Positions 25,601 to 34,677 of a stretch of 64,000 nt of DNA are shown in pieces. Each line of letters begins with the position of its first letter. The first letter of the stretch is position 1. Source of the stretch: Nectonema munidae. Lineage: Eukaryota; Nematomorpha; Nectonematoida; Nectonematidae. The notes under the pieces were generated by a model, which did not search any database, had not been told where the DNA came from, and saw only the letters and a program-made list of their open reading frames with translations. A program made the translations under genes and the position numbers. The stretch spans positions 421,001 to 485,000 of the forward strand of contig JAUIRK010000854.1 in NCBI GenBank assembly GCA_030549495.1, given 5' to 3'.

Positions 25601-27170
25601 ACGAGCAATTTTACGCAATTTAATGTAAGAATGAGGAGGCACATATGGAATCTCATTTATAAAAATATTTTCTTACATTTAACTAACACTTGAAAAATAT
25701 TCATTATATACATTACGAACCCAAATTGTTATTAATTATCCAATGCAAAATGCATACTTTAATTTTATATCATTTCATCAAAATAAACAGAAGTGAAACA
25801 GTTCAAAGATTTATTATGGAAAAAAATATAATACAATAAATGAAAATACCTCCAAAGAATCGAAAAATATTCTTTAAAAAATTATCTTTAAAATATATCG
25901 TTGGCTCCCGTTACTTTAAGATTCGTATATGCGATAAAAATGATTCGAGAGTCTAAGTTTATCTTTCTATTCTAAAAGTAACTGGAGCCAACGATATATT
26001 TAAAAATAATAAATATTTTTTGATTTTTTAAAGAATATTTTCTACTCTTTCATTACAGAATTTTATTTTTATTATTTGATTAATTGACAAATATATTATT
26101 TAAAATCGTACAAATTGCAAAAATATAAGTAATAACTTTTGAAATATCGTCTCCCCGAATGAGGTATATCCAATCTTACATCTAGCAAAATAGAAAGTTT
26201 AACCTTAAATCATTTATATATGGAATAGAAACCACCGTAGTATACAGTTTGGAGTGTCTACTCGCGTTTAAGCGTTCAGGTTATGAGATATTTAAATACA
26301 ATATCTATTGACACATATGTTACGAAGTAAATATGCAAAATCTATTTAAACTTGTTTTTCCAGACGATGGTACCTTATTTTTATAAATAGGAGAGAGGCC
26401 TTAGCAAGTGAAGGCCAAAGTTCAAGATGGACCCCACACTCAAAGAAATTAGTCTCCAACTAAAAATATTACCCTATAACTTATCAAAAAAAGACATGTA
26501 TCGTTTTTCGTATACTTCATTAATCCGAATCTTTTAAATAAATTTTTTTTCTTAAAGTTTTTCTTCACTTTTCACCTTTGAATACAGGAAAGATGAAAAG
26601 GATTAGGATTTATTAATAGAAATAATTACGGATTTGACGTTTTGAGTTTGATATTTATAGTATTATATTAACTTCGCATAAATAAAAATTTATTTAACAT
26701 AATTAACAATATTTTAACCTTTTTTTAATTGATTAGAAAAAAGTACATTTTAGTTTCGATATTTTCTTTTCTTGCTAAAGAAAGATTATTTTTCAATCCT
26801 GATTTTCTTGATTGTTTTTTTACAATTTTAGGCGCTTTAAACTTTGACAAATTTTTTTTTATGAAATATGGAATATAACGTACTTACACGTTCTCAGAGA
26901 ATGTTCTATGATTTTAAAAGGAATGTAATTTAAAATAAGAAATTTCTGGTAAAACTATTACATTTTTAGTTTGAAATAAATGATCTATACAATCTCTACG
27001 ATCCAATCAAATCTATGGAGTGGGTTACAAATGGTCCTCCGGAGCCTCTGCGATACATCTTCTCCTATTCAGAAAATGCTCATTTGATGTATTACAAGAT
27101 GTGGAAAAAAACATTGCTTGAACATCACAAAATTCAAGAAGCCTACATTAAAGAGATTAATTCCAATTAA
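16506..27170 (+). CDS. GT31 beta-1,3-galactosyltransferase-like gene, five coding exons
   Basis: Exons at 16506-16680, 21166-21417, 22891-23091, 24512-24774 and 26970-27170 join in phases 1, 1, 1 and 0. They give 1092 nt, or 363 residues plus TAA. The protein is a type II Golgi-style enzyme: a short cytoplasmic start, a membrane segment at about residues 4-25, a stem, then a GT31 catalytic domain. Visible family motifs are RSTW in exon 2, DSYHNLTYK (147-155), the metal-binding DDD at 177-179 within KTDDDMFVD, KW at 236-237, YPPYCSG (249-255) and DDVYVTG (281-287), where the family usually has EDV. Sequons occur in the lumenal part (NAS, NES, NLT). Such enzymes transfer galactose or GlcNAc in beta-1,3 linkage from UDP-sugar to glycoprotein or glycolipid acceptors; the acceptor cannot be told here. 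All five donors are GT and acceptors AG. The start is the ATG just before the hydrophobic segment. Upstream noncoding exons cannot be excluded. Confidence 0.9.
16873..17507 (-). mobile_element. internally deleted hAT transposon
   Basis: The ends are inverted repeats: CAGGGCCGTATCAAGGGATC on the left and GATAGGGCCCTG on the right. Flanks GTTTTGAT and GTTTTGAA are a near 8-bp target duplication, with two extra bases on the left. The element keeps only the 3' end of a transposase (see 17003-17521). It sits in intron 1 of the GT31 gene, 193 bases after exon 1. The right end is almost the same as the left end of the MITE at 29204, so both belong to one family. Confidence 0.8.
17003..17521 (-). pseudogene. 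hAT transposase C-terminal fragment (ZMYM-like dimerisation domain)
   Basis: A 172-codon open frame ends in the hAT C-terminal dimerisation domain: ASCERPFSKLKLIKSYVRST, then MGQARLQSLALIRIEKEVL and VDFDEVIDNFA, at about residues 85-150. This matches the tail of hAT transposases of the type domesticated in zinc-finger MYM proteins. The DNA-binding and catalytic parts are gone, and the first residues are read through the terminal repeat, so it is a deletion derivative rather than a gene. Confidence 0.8.
17874..18427. mobile_element. TIR element with AAAACGCCCGA subrepeats
   Basis: The left end has GATCAAAACGCCCGAAAA, then CAAAACGCCTAAAACC and AAAACGCGGG. The right end has the inverse (ATCGGGTGTTTTGATATCGG, GCGTTTTGGTTTCGGGCG, TTTTGACTC). 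Each end thus carries three copies of a CAAAACGCCCGA-type word. The middle is AT-rich and noncoding. It lies in intron 1 of the GT31 gene. Class is not determined; target duplications were not found. Confidence 0.7.
18521..18735. repeat. tandem duplication, about 125-bp unit
   Basis: CACTATTATCCAGATTTTTA, then CTAGTAAATTTACTT and AAATACAACTCTTAG-AGTAAATTAAC-ATG, recurs about 125 bases later with some 15-20 percent divergence. The words AGTAAT and TTTACTA recur within each unit. Confidence 0.7.
18740..20035. other. GT31 intron 1, no feature seen
   Basis: AT-rich intron sequence. Short ORFs show no family motif. Confidence 0.45.
20040..20182 (-). repeat. SINE family A, minus strand
   Basis: It has the same order as the 14041 copy: GTGGGGTGTTTTCATCG, the GCGCCGCTTGTAT body, then TCGAACCCAAGACCTTGAG and CATCTAACCAACCTTACTC. 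It lies in intron 1 of the GT31 gene. Confidence 0.7.
20590..20722. repeat. minisatellite with ACTAGCTATTTTGGA unit
   Basis: Seven or so units of (A/T)-(A)CTAGCTATTTTTGGAA, of 15 to 27 bases, follow each other with small changes. It is in intron 1 of the GT31 gene. Confidence 0.8.
20870..21020. repeat. TTTTGCAATTCYAT inverted-repeat element, copy 1
   Basis: The left part has three GCAATTCCAT/GAAATTCTAT words after TTTT or TCTTATT. The right part has the inverse type (AAAAGACCAAATTGATTTG, TGACCAAATAGAACC). It matches the better preserved copy at 44745-44915. It ends 145 bases before exon 2 of the GT31 gene. Confidence 0.45.
21166..21417 (+). CDS. GT31 gene exon 2: start of catalytic domain
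   Basis: After a pyrimidine-rich CTAAG acceptor, the reading frame runs from DLENFEYIIKSDIC through the hallmark VHTAPKNFKERMAIRSTW and ends at QFNDIVQ. The donor is GTATCG in phase 1. Codon use is visibly more GC-rich than the flanking intron sequence. Confidence 0.88.
22251..22616. mobile_element. nonautonomous hAT element (MITE), 366 bp
   Basis: The left end CAGTGGTCGGGAACCTATGG and right end AGGTTCCCGGCCCCTG are inverted repeats. CTCTAATT flanks both sides (22243-22250 and 22617-22624), a perfect 8-bp target duplication. It has no ORF. It is inserted in intron 2 of the GT31 gene. Confidence 0.9.
22891..23091 (+). CDS. GT31 gene exon 3: DDD metal-binding site
   Basis: The acceptor TTTCTTTCAG is strong. 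The exon encodes GNFVDSYHNLTYKNIMGKKW and KTDDDMFVDIFQLAAFLDD. The GTAATA donor at 23092 keeps phase 1 with exon 4. A second GT 13 bases upstream breaks the phase and was not used. Confidence 0.87.
23659..24177. mobile_element. nonautonomous hAT element (MITE), 519 bp
   Basis: The ends are CAGAGGCGTAGATAAGGGG and GCTGGCTACGCCTCTG, followed inward by C-runs of 10 or more bases at both ends. The flanks CACGGTGG and CGTGGTGG are an 8-bp duplication with two mismatches, so the insertion is not recent. It lies in intron 3 of the GT31 gene and has no coding capacity. Confidence 0.85.
24290..24352 (+). repeat. tRNA-like fragment (weak)
   Basis: GAGGTGTGGCTGAACGGTTATCC looks like the 5' arm and A-box of a tRNA or SINE head. 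No B-box follows at the right place, so it is a degraded fragment at best. Confidence 0.2.
24512..24774 (+). CDS. GT31 gene exon 4: YPPYCSG and DDVYVTG motifs
   Basis: The exon encodes CFLFESSPAVRSAEEKNSKW, YPPYCSGRAYITTPKMAEKL and WIDDVYVTGILPWKLNIKQ. It ends at a consensus GTAAGT donor in phase 0. The acceptor (GATTGAAAG) is weak and is chosen because it is the one that restores phase, so the first few residues are the least certain part of the model. Confidence 0.85.
25275..25857. mobile_element. fold-back (long inverted repeat) element
   Basis: The left arm (about 25275-25570) and right arm (about 25630-25857) are inverted copies over some 220 bases at about 85 percent identity. Paired landmarks are CATTGTATTATATTTTTTTCC with its inverse, GATTTATTATGG..., and ATATAATGAATATTTTTCAAGTG with its inverse. 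About 60 bases form the loop. The left arm contains an extra tandem copy of about 70 bases (GAAATGATAT...GCATT). It lies in intron 4 of the GT31 gene. Confidence 0.8.
25862..26043. mobile_element. small palindromic MITE
   Basis: AAATATTCTTTAAAAAATT and TATATCGTTGGCTCCCGTTAC on the left are mirrored by GTAACTGGAGCCAACGATATA and TTTTTTAAAGAATATTTT on the right. The unit can fold into a hairpin of about 70 bp. It directly follows the larger fold-back element. Confidence 0.75.
26045..26969. other. GT31 intron 4, no feature seen
   Basis: AT-rich intron sequence with no recognised repeat. Confidence 0.45.
26970..27170 (+). CDS. GT31 gene exon 5: C-terminus and stop
   Basis: After the TTTTTAG acceptor, the frame reads FEINDLYNLYDPIKSMEW and continues to EAYIKEINSN then TAA, giving a 66-residue C-terminal tail. 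The remaining frames are closed. Confidence 0.83.
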   Translation, partial: FEINDLYNLYDPIKSMEWVTNGPPEPLRYIFSYSENAHLMYYKMWKKTLLEHHKIQEAYIKEINSN

Positions 27171-27280
27171 AAAGTTATCGAAATGGTGAATTAAAATTTA
27201 GTTCTAATGAACACTGAAATTCACCTTTAAAACAATCTTTTTATTTTGTTTGAAAAGCAACAAAATATTATTGACAATTT

Positions 27281-27286
27281 AATAAA
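27281..27286 (+). terminator. poly(A) signal of GT31 gene
   Basis: AATAAA lies about 110 bases after the stop codon of the GT31 gene, a normal distance for a short 3' UTR. Confidence 0.5.
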
Positions 27287-27299
27287 AGATGAATACTTA

Positions 27300-28025
27300 A
27301 TTCTATTTTAAAGTATATAGATTTTAACTGGAAATTTCTATCGAAAACTTTATTTTTCGTAATGGACAGGAAAATATTGACCTAAAAATTTGAATCAATT
27401 GGAAATAATGGACTTTTACTTTTCTAAATTAAAATTAAAGTTATAGTGAAAGAAGAAAAACATCATTCAAAATTTTTAGAATTGTATAATAAAAAAGTGC
27501 TAATGGACGATTTATTCTTATTTTCTTGAATGCTATGCCCCCACCTAAAAAATGGTATTTTAATTTTTAGGATTAAAATCTTGACAAATCAGCACACGTT
27601 TTTCGAGTAATGAATTTTTTTTAGGAACAAATATTTTAAACATTACAGTAAGGGTCAATTTTTTATAATTCACGCAAAAAAACGATTAATATATTTCCGA
27701 CCAATCTCTGAATGTATGTTTTATTTTTGAGCGGAACACAATTTACATGCAGTTTTATAAGTACCTATTAGAGATAAAGTTAATAGTTTTATAAAAGAAA
27801 TAAAGGTTTTTCCAAGTTTTTAACGTTTACAAAATCTTTCAATTCTTTTCAAACTACTTTACTTCCGCCAGGTGCTTTGGGTTTTTTAAATTTAATCCCG
27901 CATGATAATTTTTTTTATATTATTGTTATAATCTTTTTTAAAATAATCATTGGTTCTTTTTTGATAAAAAAAATTTAATTCTGGGATAAAATATCAAACT
28001 TTTTATAACATAATTACATTTTTTA
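27300..28025. other. intergenic, no feature seen
   Basis: AT-rich sequence between the GT31 poly(A) signal and the Tigger element, with nothing recognised. Confidence 0.45.
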
Positions 28026-28028
28026 ATA

Positions 28029-29030
28029 CAGTGGAACCTCGGTTTTCGAACGTCTCGGTACTCGTACCCAAAAAAACTGAGTCAAAATTGTTTCCGTTTT
28101 TGACCAGAATTCGGTATTCAACCAGCTGCCAAAACGTGATGAACGCAAAATTTCAAGGAATAGTAACACGTAGAAATAATAATTGTAAATTTCCCTAATT
28201 GGGAGCGTTTGCGTTAGAATCGTATCGATCACTCAGCATTGTAACATAAATTCTTGTAAAATAATATATATAACAATGTATAGCTATGCAGTAACAAGGG
28301 CCGGTAAGTGTTTAGTGGGATGGAAAGTCCAGGTAGACATGGACTCAGCATTCCGGGCGGGCCACGATATCCGAAAGGATGGGTGCGAACGTCACAAACA
28401 ACTTAACTTAACTTAACTTAACTTAATAATTGTAAGTTTTGATGTTTTACATAGAAGAGCATTACAATCTTCTTCCTTCTCTCATTAACACTCAATTAGT
28501 TAGGACACACATGAACAACTGACATCCAATATTTATATAAAACATACACACACATAGAATTGGTAACACATTTACACATTATATAGAGTAACAATACACA
28601 TAACATATATAATGATTCTTGCACCTAACAAAGCATACTCTCATTTTTCTTTTTCTCTTATTAGTAGGTAAGAGCTTATAAAATGACATTTTTATGACAT
28701 ATTATTTAGATACAGTGCTAATTATGTCTTCTAAAGAAAATATAAGTGGCGGTGACAAAGGAAAGCGAGAAACTAAGAGAGTAACCCTAAAAGTATAAAA
28801 CCGAAATAATAGCAAAATATGAAAATGAAATTCGTGCTTCCAATCTGGCGTCAGAGTATGAAATACCGAAATCTACATCATCAACGTTTTTGAAAAATAA
28901 GGAGATTATTATTAAAGCTGCTGCTCATGTTGCAAAAGGATCTAAAGTGATTAGTGAACAAAGACCACAGGTAATTAATTGAAGAAGTTGAAAAGTCATT
29001 GCTAGTGTTTTATTTGAGTTTGTAAACATA
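28029..29030 (+). mobile_element. pogo/Tigger element, 5' part
   Basis: A TA followed by CAGTGGAACCTCGGTTTTCG is a typical Tigger terminal repeat. A transposase start follows at 28724 (MSSKENISGGDKGKRETKR). After one frameshift it continues as KTEIIAKYENEIRASNLASE, YEIPKSTSSTFLKNKEIIIK and GSKVISEQRPQ, the CENP-B-type helix-turn-helix of TIGD-like transposases. The catalytic DDE part and the 3' end are missing. A SINE-like unit is inserted at 28189-28424. Confidence 0.82.
28189..28424 (+). mobile_element. SINE-like insertion with (AACTT)5 tail
   Basis: The 11-base AATAATTGTAA occurs at 28178-28188 and again at 28425-28435. The second copy directly follows five AACTT units. Between them lie a GC-richer body (GGCCGGTAAGTGTTTAGTGG, CCGGGCGGGCCACGATATCC) and the tail. 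Target duplication plus a pentamer tail is the structure of a retroposed SINE or LINE 3' end. It is inside the Tigger element. Confidence 0.55.
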
Positions 29031-29203
29031 AATACTTCTGATTTCCATCCTCACATTTCTTACTAAAATTGCATAAAAAATAGAATAAATTCTACTTTTG
29101 CATTTTTTACAAACAGACTGACTACCTATAATTCTCCTGCTTTATTTATTTCATGTCTAAACATAAACATTTCATGAAGATTTTTACATGATTTTCTTTA
29201 ATC

Positions 29204-29458
29204 CAGGGCCGTATAAAGGGGAAGGGCAGTGAGGGGAGAGGGGCAATTGCCCCAGGGCGCCAGATCTAGGGGGCGTCATTTCATTGCCCAGTCAACAACC
29301 TTATGGTGTGGGGCTTGGGGTGTAAAAAATTCCCCTTTAGGGGGAAACTTTTTAAGCCAGAGTGGGGTGAGGATGAGTGAGAAAAGAAAGAGGAAGGGGT
29401 GAGGGGATCCATTCAGGACCTTTGCCCTGGGGCGCGACGATCCCTTGATACCGCCCTG
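29204..29458. mobile_element. hAT MITE, 255 bp, perfect target duplication
   Basis: The ends are CAGGGCCGTATAAAGGGG and CCCTTGATACCGCCCTG. CTTTAATC flanks both sides (29196-29203 and 29459-29466), a perfect 8-bp duplication. The left 80 bases match the right end of the deleted hAT at 16873-17507 in inverse (GGGGCAATTGCCCC, GGGGGCGTCATTTCATTGCC). No transposase remains. Confidence 0.92.
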
Positions 29459-29469
29459 CTTTAATCTCA

Positions 29470-30290
29470 AACATTAAAATCAAAATAACCTATTGTCAGA
29501 ATTTCAGCTACTATTTTCAACCTCATTTCTATTTTACAAAGATTTTGCAAGTATTTTACAAGATGCGGAGTGCTATCTTGTTACCTATCTACTTAACCTA
29601 TATCTGAAAGAATTATGAGCCTATTTTCTATAGATATATTATACTTTTAATTTATATTATATATCATTTAAAGTTAATGTTTATTAGTTGATTATTTTTT
29701 TCGTTCTTGTAAATTATATTTTTTTTCCATGTCTATCCATCTGGGTATGAAGAAATCACGATGAGGCAATGAAGCTTCCTTTTTCTCTCCCAATGGCAGG
29801 CCACATTAAAAGATTTCATTTTGATTTATTTCATCTGATATTATGTTTTTTTTTCTTTAATAAATTTCTTCTTCTTCTATTTTCTATATTTATGAGAAAT
29901 TAATTTTTCACTATTTATTTGCTGAAATCTACAACCACAATTTTCAATAGCCCTTGCAGGACGAATATGCATGTTTTACGTGAACTGAATATTTCAAGAA
30001 AAAAATATATAACACAAATAAAACTTTCATGTAAATTTATTCTTTTCTCGGTTCTTTTGAGATTTTTGATTTTTCCCCTTACTTTCTTGCAAAACCGTAT
30101 CATGCAGCTTCTAGCCCTTTTTAACGCCATCAATAAATGCATTAAATTTTTTTTAGTTATATTCCATGTAAAAAATACACTTTCAAAAAACAATTCAAAA
30201 AATTGATATAACAATGATGTATCACAAAATATCATAGAAAAAAATTTTATTATTTTTCAAAAAAGAAAGATGAGACTTTACATTTTTGTA
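29470..30290. other. intergenic; possible LINE 3' end
   Basis: TTAATAAATTTCTTCTTCTTC at 29858-29878 looks like a LINE 3' end with a TTC tail, and the preceding 100 bases are less AT-rich. The overlapping ORFs of about 100 codons on both strands at 29915-30235 show no motif. Confidence 0.3.
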
Positions 30291-30291
30291 G

Positions 30292-30430
30292 GGGGCGTGA
30301 GTAAAGTTGGTTAGATAACTCAAGGTCTTGGGTTCGATCAAGCATCAAGCCTATTTTCTTCATAGTTCGATACAAGCGGTGCAATTGTGCCTTTTCGATG
30401 AAAATACCCCACGGTACCTTTACCTTTACA
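30292..30430 (+). repeat. SINE family A, full-length copy
   Basis: GGGGGCGTGAGTAAAGTTGG, A-box TTGGTTAGATAACTC, B-box GGGTTCGATC, the body with AGTTCGATACAAGCGG, CGATGAAAATACCCC, and the tail GGTACCTTTACCTTTAC. This is the best copy to define the family. It abuts the C-terminal end of the piggyBac relic. Confidence 0.75.
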
Positions 30431-32900
30431 TATCTTTGCACTCGGTGCAAACAAGTACTGCGTGATCTTTATAACAAGATCTTTGACAAATAGTGCATTT
30501 TCTTGTACTTCTTTTTCTAGGCTTGCAGCTTGAATTGAAGCAGCAACCTATCCCACTTGATGATCGTTGGCGCATTGAACGCGAACCTCTAAAAAGATAA
30601 GATGTTTCATATGCCAACACGTGGATTTTTCAGTTAGGCACAATGCCTAACTCCTAATAAAGCACTTCCTTTCACCTTTCCATAACACTTGGATAAATTT
30701 CGGTTATGTTCGCTTTTGTCTCAGCTATTATTGTGGGCAGGGGTAGGGGGCGTGAGTAAGATTGATTAGCTACTGGGTTTCGTTAACCAAAGGTCTAGGG
30801 TTCGAACCCGTATTAAGCCTACTTTTCTCATAGTTCGATACAAGCGGCACAACTCTGCCTTTTCGATGAAAACACCCCAATACTTTTAACTTTATGCAGC
30901 GATGTCCAAGAAATTTAAAAATTGCCATTGGACAGATTCTACAAGTTCTATAACATGAGTAATCTCTAGATATTTTATTGAAAATATCAACAACAGAAAC
31001 CACCTTTATACTTGTTATAATCTAAAATAGTTTGGGGCTTTCTTTGATTCTCTATTGTTTCAATTATCGAAAGGTGCTGGCGATACATTAGGTAGATAGG
31101 TCTAAATCTTTTCTTAGAATGCTTATGTAAAATATAAATACTGTAGAAGGCATATTCCCTATATAAGAATCTGCTTTCATAGTCTACTAGCTTCAAGCTT
31201 TTCCAATGAAGATGAGGCATAAATGTGCGGTTTGCTCTAACTGTTCCACAAACTGCGAGTCTTGACTTACTGTTCAAATACATAATTCGTGCGGCATACA
31301 AAACCTATCAACATAGATTTCACAACATTTTGGTGTATTGGATGCAGTAAAAAGTCATTTTATAATGTTTATAGCTTTAAAATTATTTTTATCACTCAAT
31401 TCCGTGACATAAACTTGAATGGAAAGTACATAAAAGCTTACAAAGTCGACAAGGTGATATACCTTCATGCCATATCTTTGTGGTTTTGAAGGGTTATACA
31501 CATTTATTGGTGATCTTCCTTTGAACTTTACAAGCTGTTCATCTATAGTAATATAGTCTTTTCGACACCAGTGCTTGTGACAACTTTTGAAAAATTGATT
31601 ATGTAAATACATTATGGGAGATATTTTATCGGAAGCATCTTTATCTTTAAAGTCAAATCTTACAAAAATGTTAATCAAAATCAACACTGCTGACTGCGGC
31701 TTTCAGAAAAGATTCTCCATTTTTATCAGAAAACAAAAACTTTATATCAACACGTTGATCTTTAAATTGGCCCATGTGAAACAAGCAACCAAGGTAAGCC
31801 AAAAGATCTTCCATATAAAACCTCTCATAGCAGTAGCGAAATTTTCAAAGGAACGCTCAGCTTTCCTATAAAAATATTTACTTAAGTATATTAGAAAGCA
31901 TTTTATTGGACAATAAAAATTTGTAATTGAATATCAGAGTTGTATCAGGTGTGAAATTTTTTGTACTAAGAGATATGAAAACCGATGAGGGTACCGAAAT
32001 TGACATCATAGATAGAGAATGCAGACGGCGGTATATTTCTTAGAGGATGAGAGTTAAGATAACATAATTCTATTCGAAGGTAACACAAGTTTTAAATTAC
32101 TAATAATTTTTAGAGAATACCTCAATGCAAAAGCTAAGTTTACCAGTTCAAAAAAGTTTACTTTTTAGTTATAAGATTTCCTACGTTTTATATTGGACTC
32201 TAGAAAAAAGAACATAAAAAAATACAGTCACTATAATTTTCTAAATACCTTCCTTGATTTACTTTCAACTAACCCTAATTGTGAATGAAAAAAATTGTTG
32301 AAATTGATTTAAAGAAGCATATTTCAATTATTTTGCGCCATAAACAAGACAAAATTCACTCTTATCTCTAAAGTGTTTTTGAGTGCATTTATGATTAATT
32401 AAAATAAAAAATTAAAAATGAACCGCTAATTATAATAAAAAATTTAAAAAATATTCGGAAAAAAAATTAAAAAAAAATTTTGTTGTTATAAAAAATATAG
32501 GTGTTTAAAAATTTTGGTTGCGGATATTATTGTAAAAGTGAAAATTAAAACGATCTACGAATGAGGATAAAAAATTTTCGATGATAATACGCATCTGTGA
32601 ATGAATACATCCGATATATCAGAGCTTTAGCACTCCCTTAGGACCGGGTGGAGACAAAGCAAAGTTTCTAATATTTGCAGTCCACGGTGTAATAGTATGC
32701 CGTGCAATCTGGTGACTCCAGTGAAAGATCTTCTTCAGTAGTTGCTCTACTACTCGAATCTATTATTTCGAAATCACTCGAATCATACACATCAGATTCC
32801 AAATTTCCACTACCAAGATCACTTGAATTTCTTTCGGAACTAATTTCAAAACAAAAACGTAATACAACAAAAACAAGATATTTTATTGGCTTTTATACAA
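30426..32900 (-). mobile_element. piggyBac transposon relic, minus strand
   Basis: From 5' to 3' on the minus strand: an acidic, Ser-rich N-terminus near 32860-32700 (SSDLGSGNLESDVYDSSD); a middle piece with ITIDEQLVKFKGRSPINVYN and PSKPQRYGMKVYHLVDF (31600-31450), the DDE core of piggyBac transposases; CGTVRANRTFMP (31250) and KPQTILDYNKYKGG (31020); VDIFNKISRDYSCYR (30990); and a Cys-rich C-terminal end, RKCTICQRSCYKDHAVLVC (30500). The parts are in several frames, much between N-terminus and core is missing, and a SINE interrupts the 3' part. Terminal repeats were not found. It cannot make an enzyme. Confidence 0.85.
30747..30895 (+). repeat. SINE family A inserted in piggyBac relic
   Basis: GGGGGCGTGAGTAAGATTGA, the B-box GGGTTCGAACCC, AGTTCGATACAAGCGGC, CGATGAAAACACCCCA. 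It splits the piggyBac C-terminal coding sequence, so it inserted later than that element. This copy has a longer anticodon-region segment than the others. Confidence 0.7.
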
Positions 32901-33700
32901 TGTATATCAATTATACCGATCATATTCTACATCATGTAAAAAGCACATATTTCATTACATATTGCAAACATACAAAAAATCAATATATTCAAAAAAGTTC
33001 ACACATTTGATGCAACACTTTCAGCAAAAAATTGACCACTATGTTTAGTATAAAAATAATAGTAGAAATCAATTAGGTTCACTGTATTCATGTAAGAAAA
33101 AAGGTGCTATAAGATAAAATTATTAGTTATTGAAAGTAGACTTTGGTTAGAAAATAAAAAACGTTTTTAAATATTAACGTGTTTTTTTTATTGTCAATAG
33201 TTTTTCATATTTTGTTTTCTAATAATAAAAATTTCTTCTTCTTCTTCTTCAAATATTAACGCCATCTATAAAAATAATAATTTTTATTATTAAGATTTTT
33301 ATTTTAAACGTTCCAATAATTAAAAAAATCTTTAAAAATGTGAAAAACGAGGTTTTTTCAAAATGGGAGTAAAATACCCATTATCCGTTCTACAAAACTA
33401 TCCATTTTGCGAGGGTTATTAAAAAATAAATCATGAATTGAAAATAGTAATAAATTTTTAAAAATAAGAAATCTTAAAGTTATAAATATCCTTATAAGTT
33501 TTTCTCTAAAAATAGTGTATAATATTTTGATTGATAAAAATTTATCTTTGAAAAATCAATCATAAATAATTTAAACCCTGAAAATTAATAGGTAAATTAA
33601 TAAATGTAAAATTAATACACATATTCGGTAACCTATATTATAGAAAGATTGGGAAGCGTCTTTATATACCTATCTAACATACATTTTTTTCATTTTTTAT
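32900..33700. other. intergenic, no gene seen
   Basis: AT-rich. AATAATAAAAATTTC(TTC)5 at 33220-33250 resembles a LINE 3' end with a TTC tail, but nothing upstream of it is recognisable. Confidence 0.35.
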
Positions 33701-33712
33701 TATTTGAGTGTT

Positions 33713-33893
33713 GGTTGGTTGGAGATATCAAAGCACTTTCAGCCGTAAGGCTATATGCTCGCATTATGCTTAAGATGGTTAATCACAGTTTTTGTGAATT
33801 TGTTTTTAGAGTTGAGAGCCTTGGGGATCGAACCCCTGACCTTCAACTGTTAAGCTGAGAGGTACACCTTAACAACCATGAGGCTCATTATTT
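33713..33893 (-). repeat. tRNA-derived SINE (family C), minus strand
   Basis: On the minus strand: GAGCCTCATGGTTGTTAAGG (A-box TGGTTGTTAAGG), then the B-box GGGGTTCGATCCCC and GGCTC that could pair with the 5' GAGCC. The T arm and acceptor ends are tRNA-like. About 100 further bases downstream (AAGCATAATGCGAGCATATAG) belong to the body. A relic tRNA cannot be fully excluded. Confidence 0.55.
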
Positions 33894-33899
33894 GAGTGT

Positions 33900-34330
33900 A
33901 CTAATGTAAATAATGAAAATTATGTTGCGACTTCTATGCCTTATGAATATTACTCCTACCTAATTTTAAAACTTATGTATCTCTTAATTCATAATACAAT
34001 TTAGTTTTTTCCTTTTATAATATTCTTTAATAATAGTTATTTTAGATAAGATAGGATAGGATGATTTCAGAGCACTTTCAAGCGTTAATTGATATAATTA
34101 TGTTATGATAATGCTTGCAGTAGAGCTTGAATGAAGATATTTAAAGTTTCCGTGTAGCTAGCCAATTAAATATTGTACGTTATTTGTGTGAGTTGGTTTG
34201 AGGGTAGATTCTGGTGAAATGATATGTTTGGTGAGGAGATTTTGAAGGTTGCGTGAAGTGAGTGAGTCTAAGATTCTAGTAGATGTTATGCCTAGTGTAG
34301 ATTCTGATTCAGATAGCAAGCTGTTAATGG
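33900..34330. other. intergenic, no gene seen
   Basis: 34050-34330 is less AT-rich and looks like repeat-derived sequence (GATTTCAGAGCACTTTCAAGCG resembles AGCACTTTCAGCCGTAAGG in the SINE C body at 33730), but no element can be delimited. Confidence 0.35.
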
Positions 34331-34677
34331 TTGAAGAAGAAAAGAAAAGAATTTATTCGCAACAAAAATCAACATGATAGCACACAAAGTACATTATAGT
34401 AAAATAAAATATTGAAATTTGATATAAAAATCTCTTTTTATATTTGAGAGCAGGAGCTTCTAAAGGCCAGAAAGCCGCTGGAAAGAAAACAACCCAAACA
34501 TTACGTTAGTAACTATGTATATCATAGCATTGATATAAAAATTACAATTTCAAAATTTCCAGAAAGGATGATAAGACAAACAAATTACATAGATATATGT
34601 ATTTATATAAATTAAATTGAGTATATATATGTAAGTATTATGCACATAAATGACGGATATACATTTATAACGTATAT

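Noticed and set aside
33713-33893. Functional tRNA gene
   Set aside because: A- and B-box are present, but the anticodon arm does not fold cleanly and repeat body sequence follows, so a SINE is more likely.
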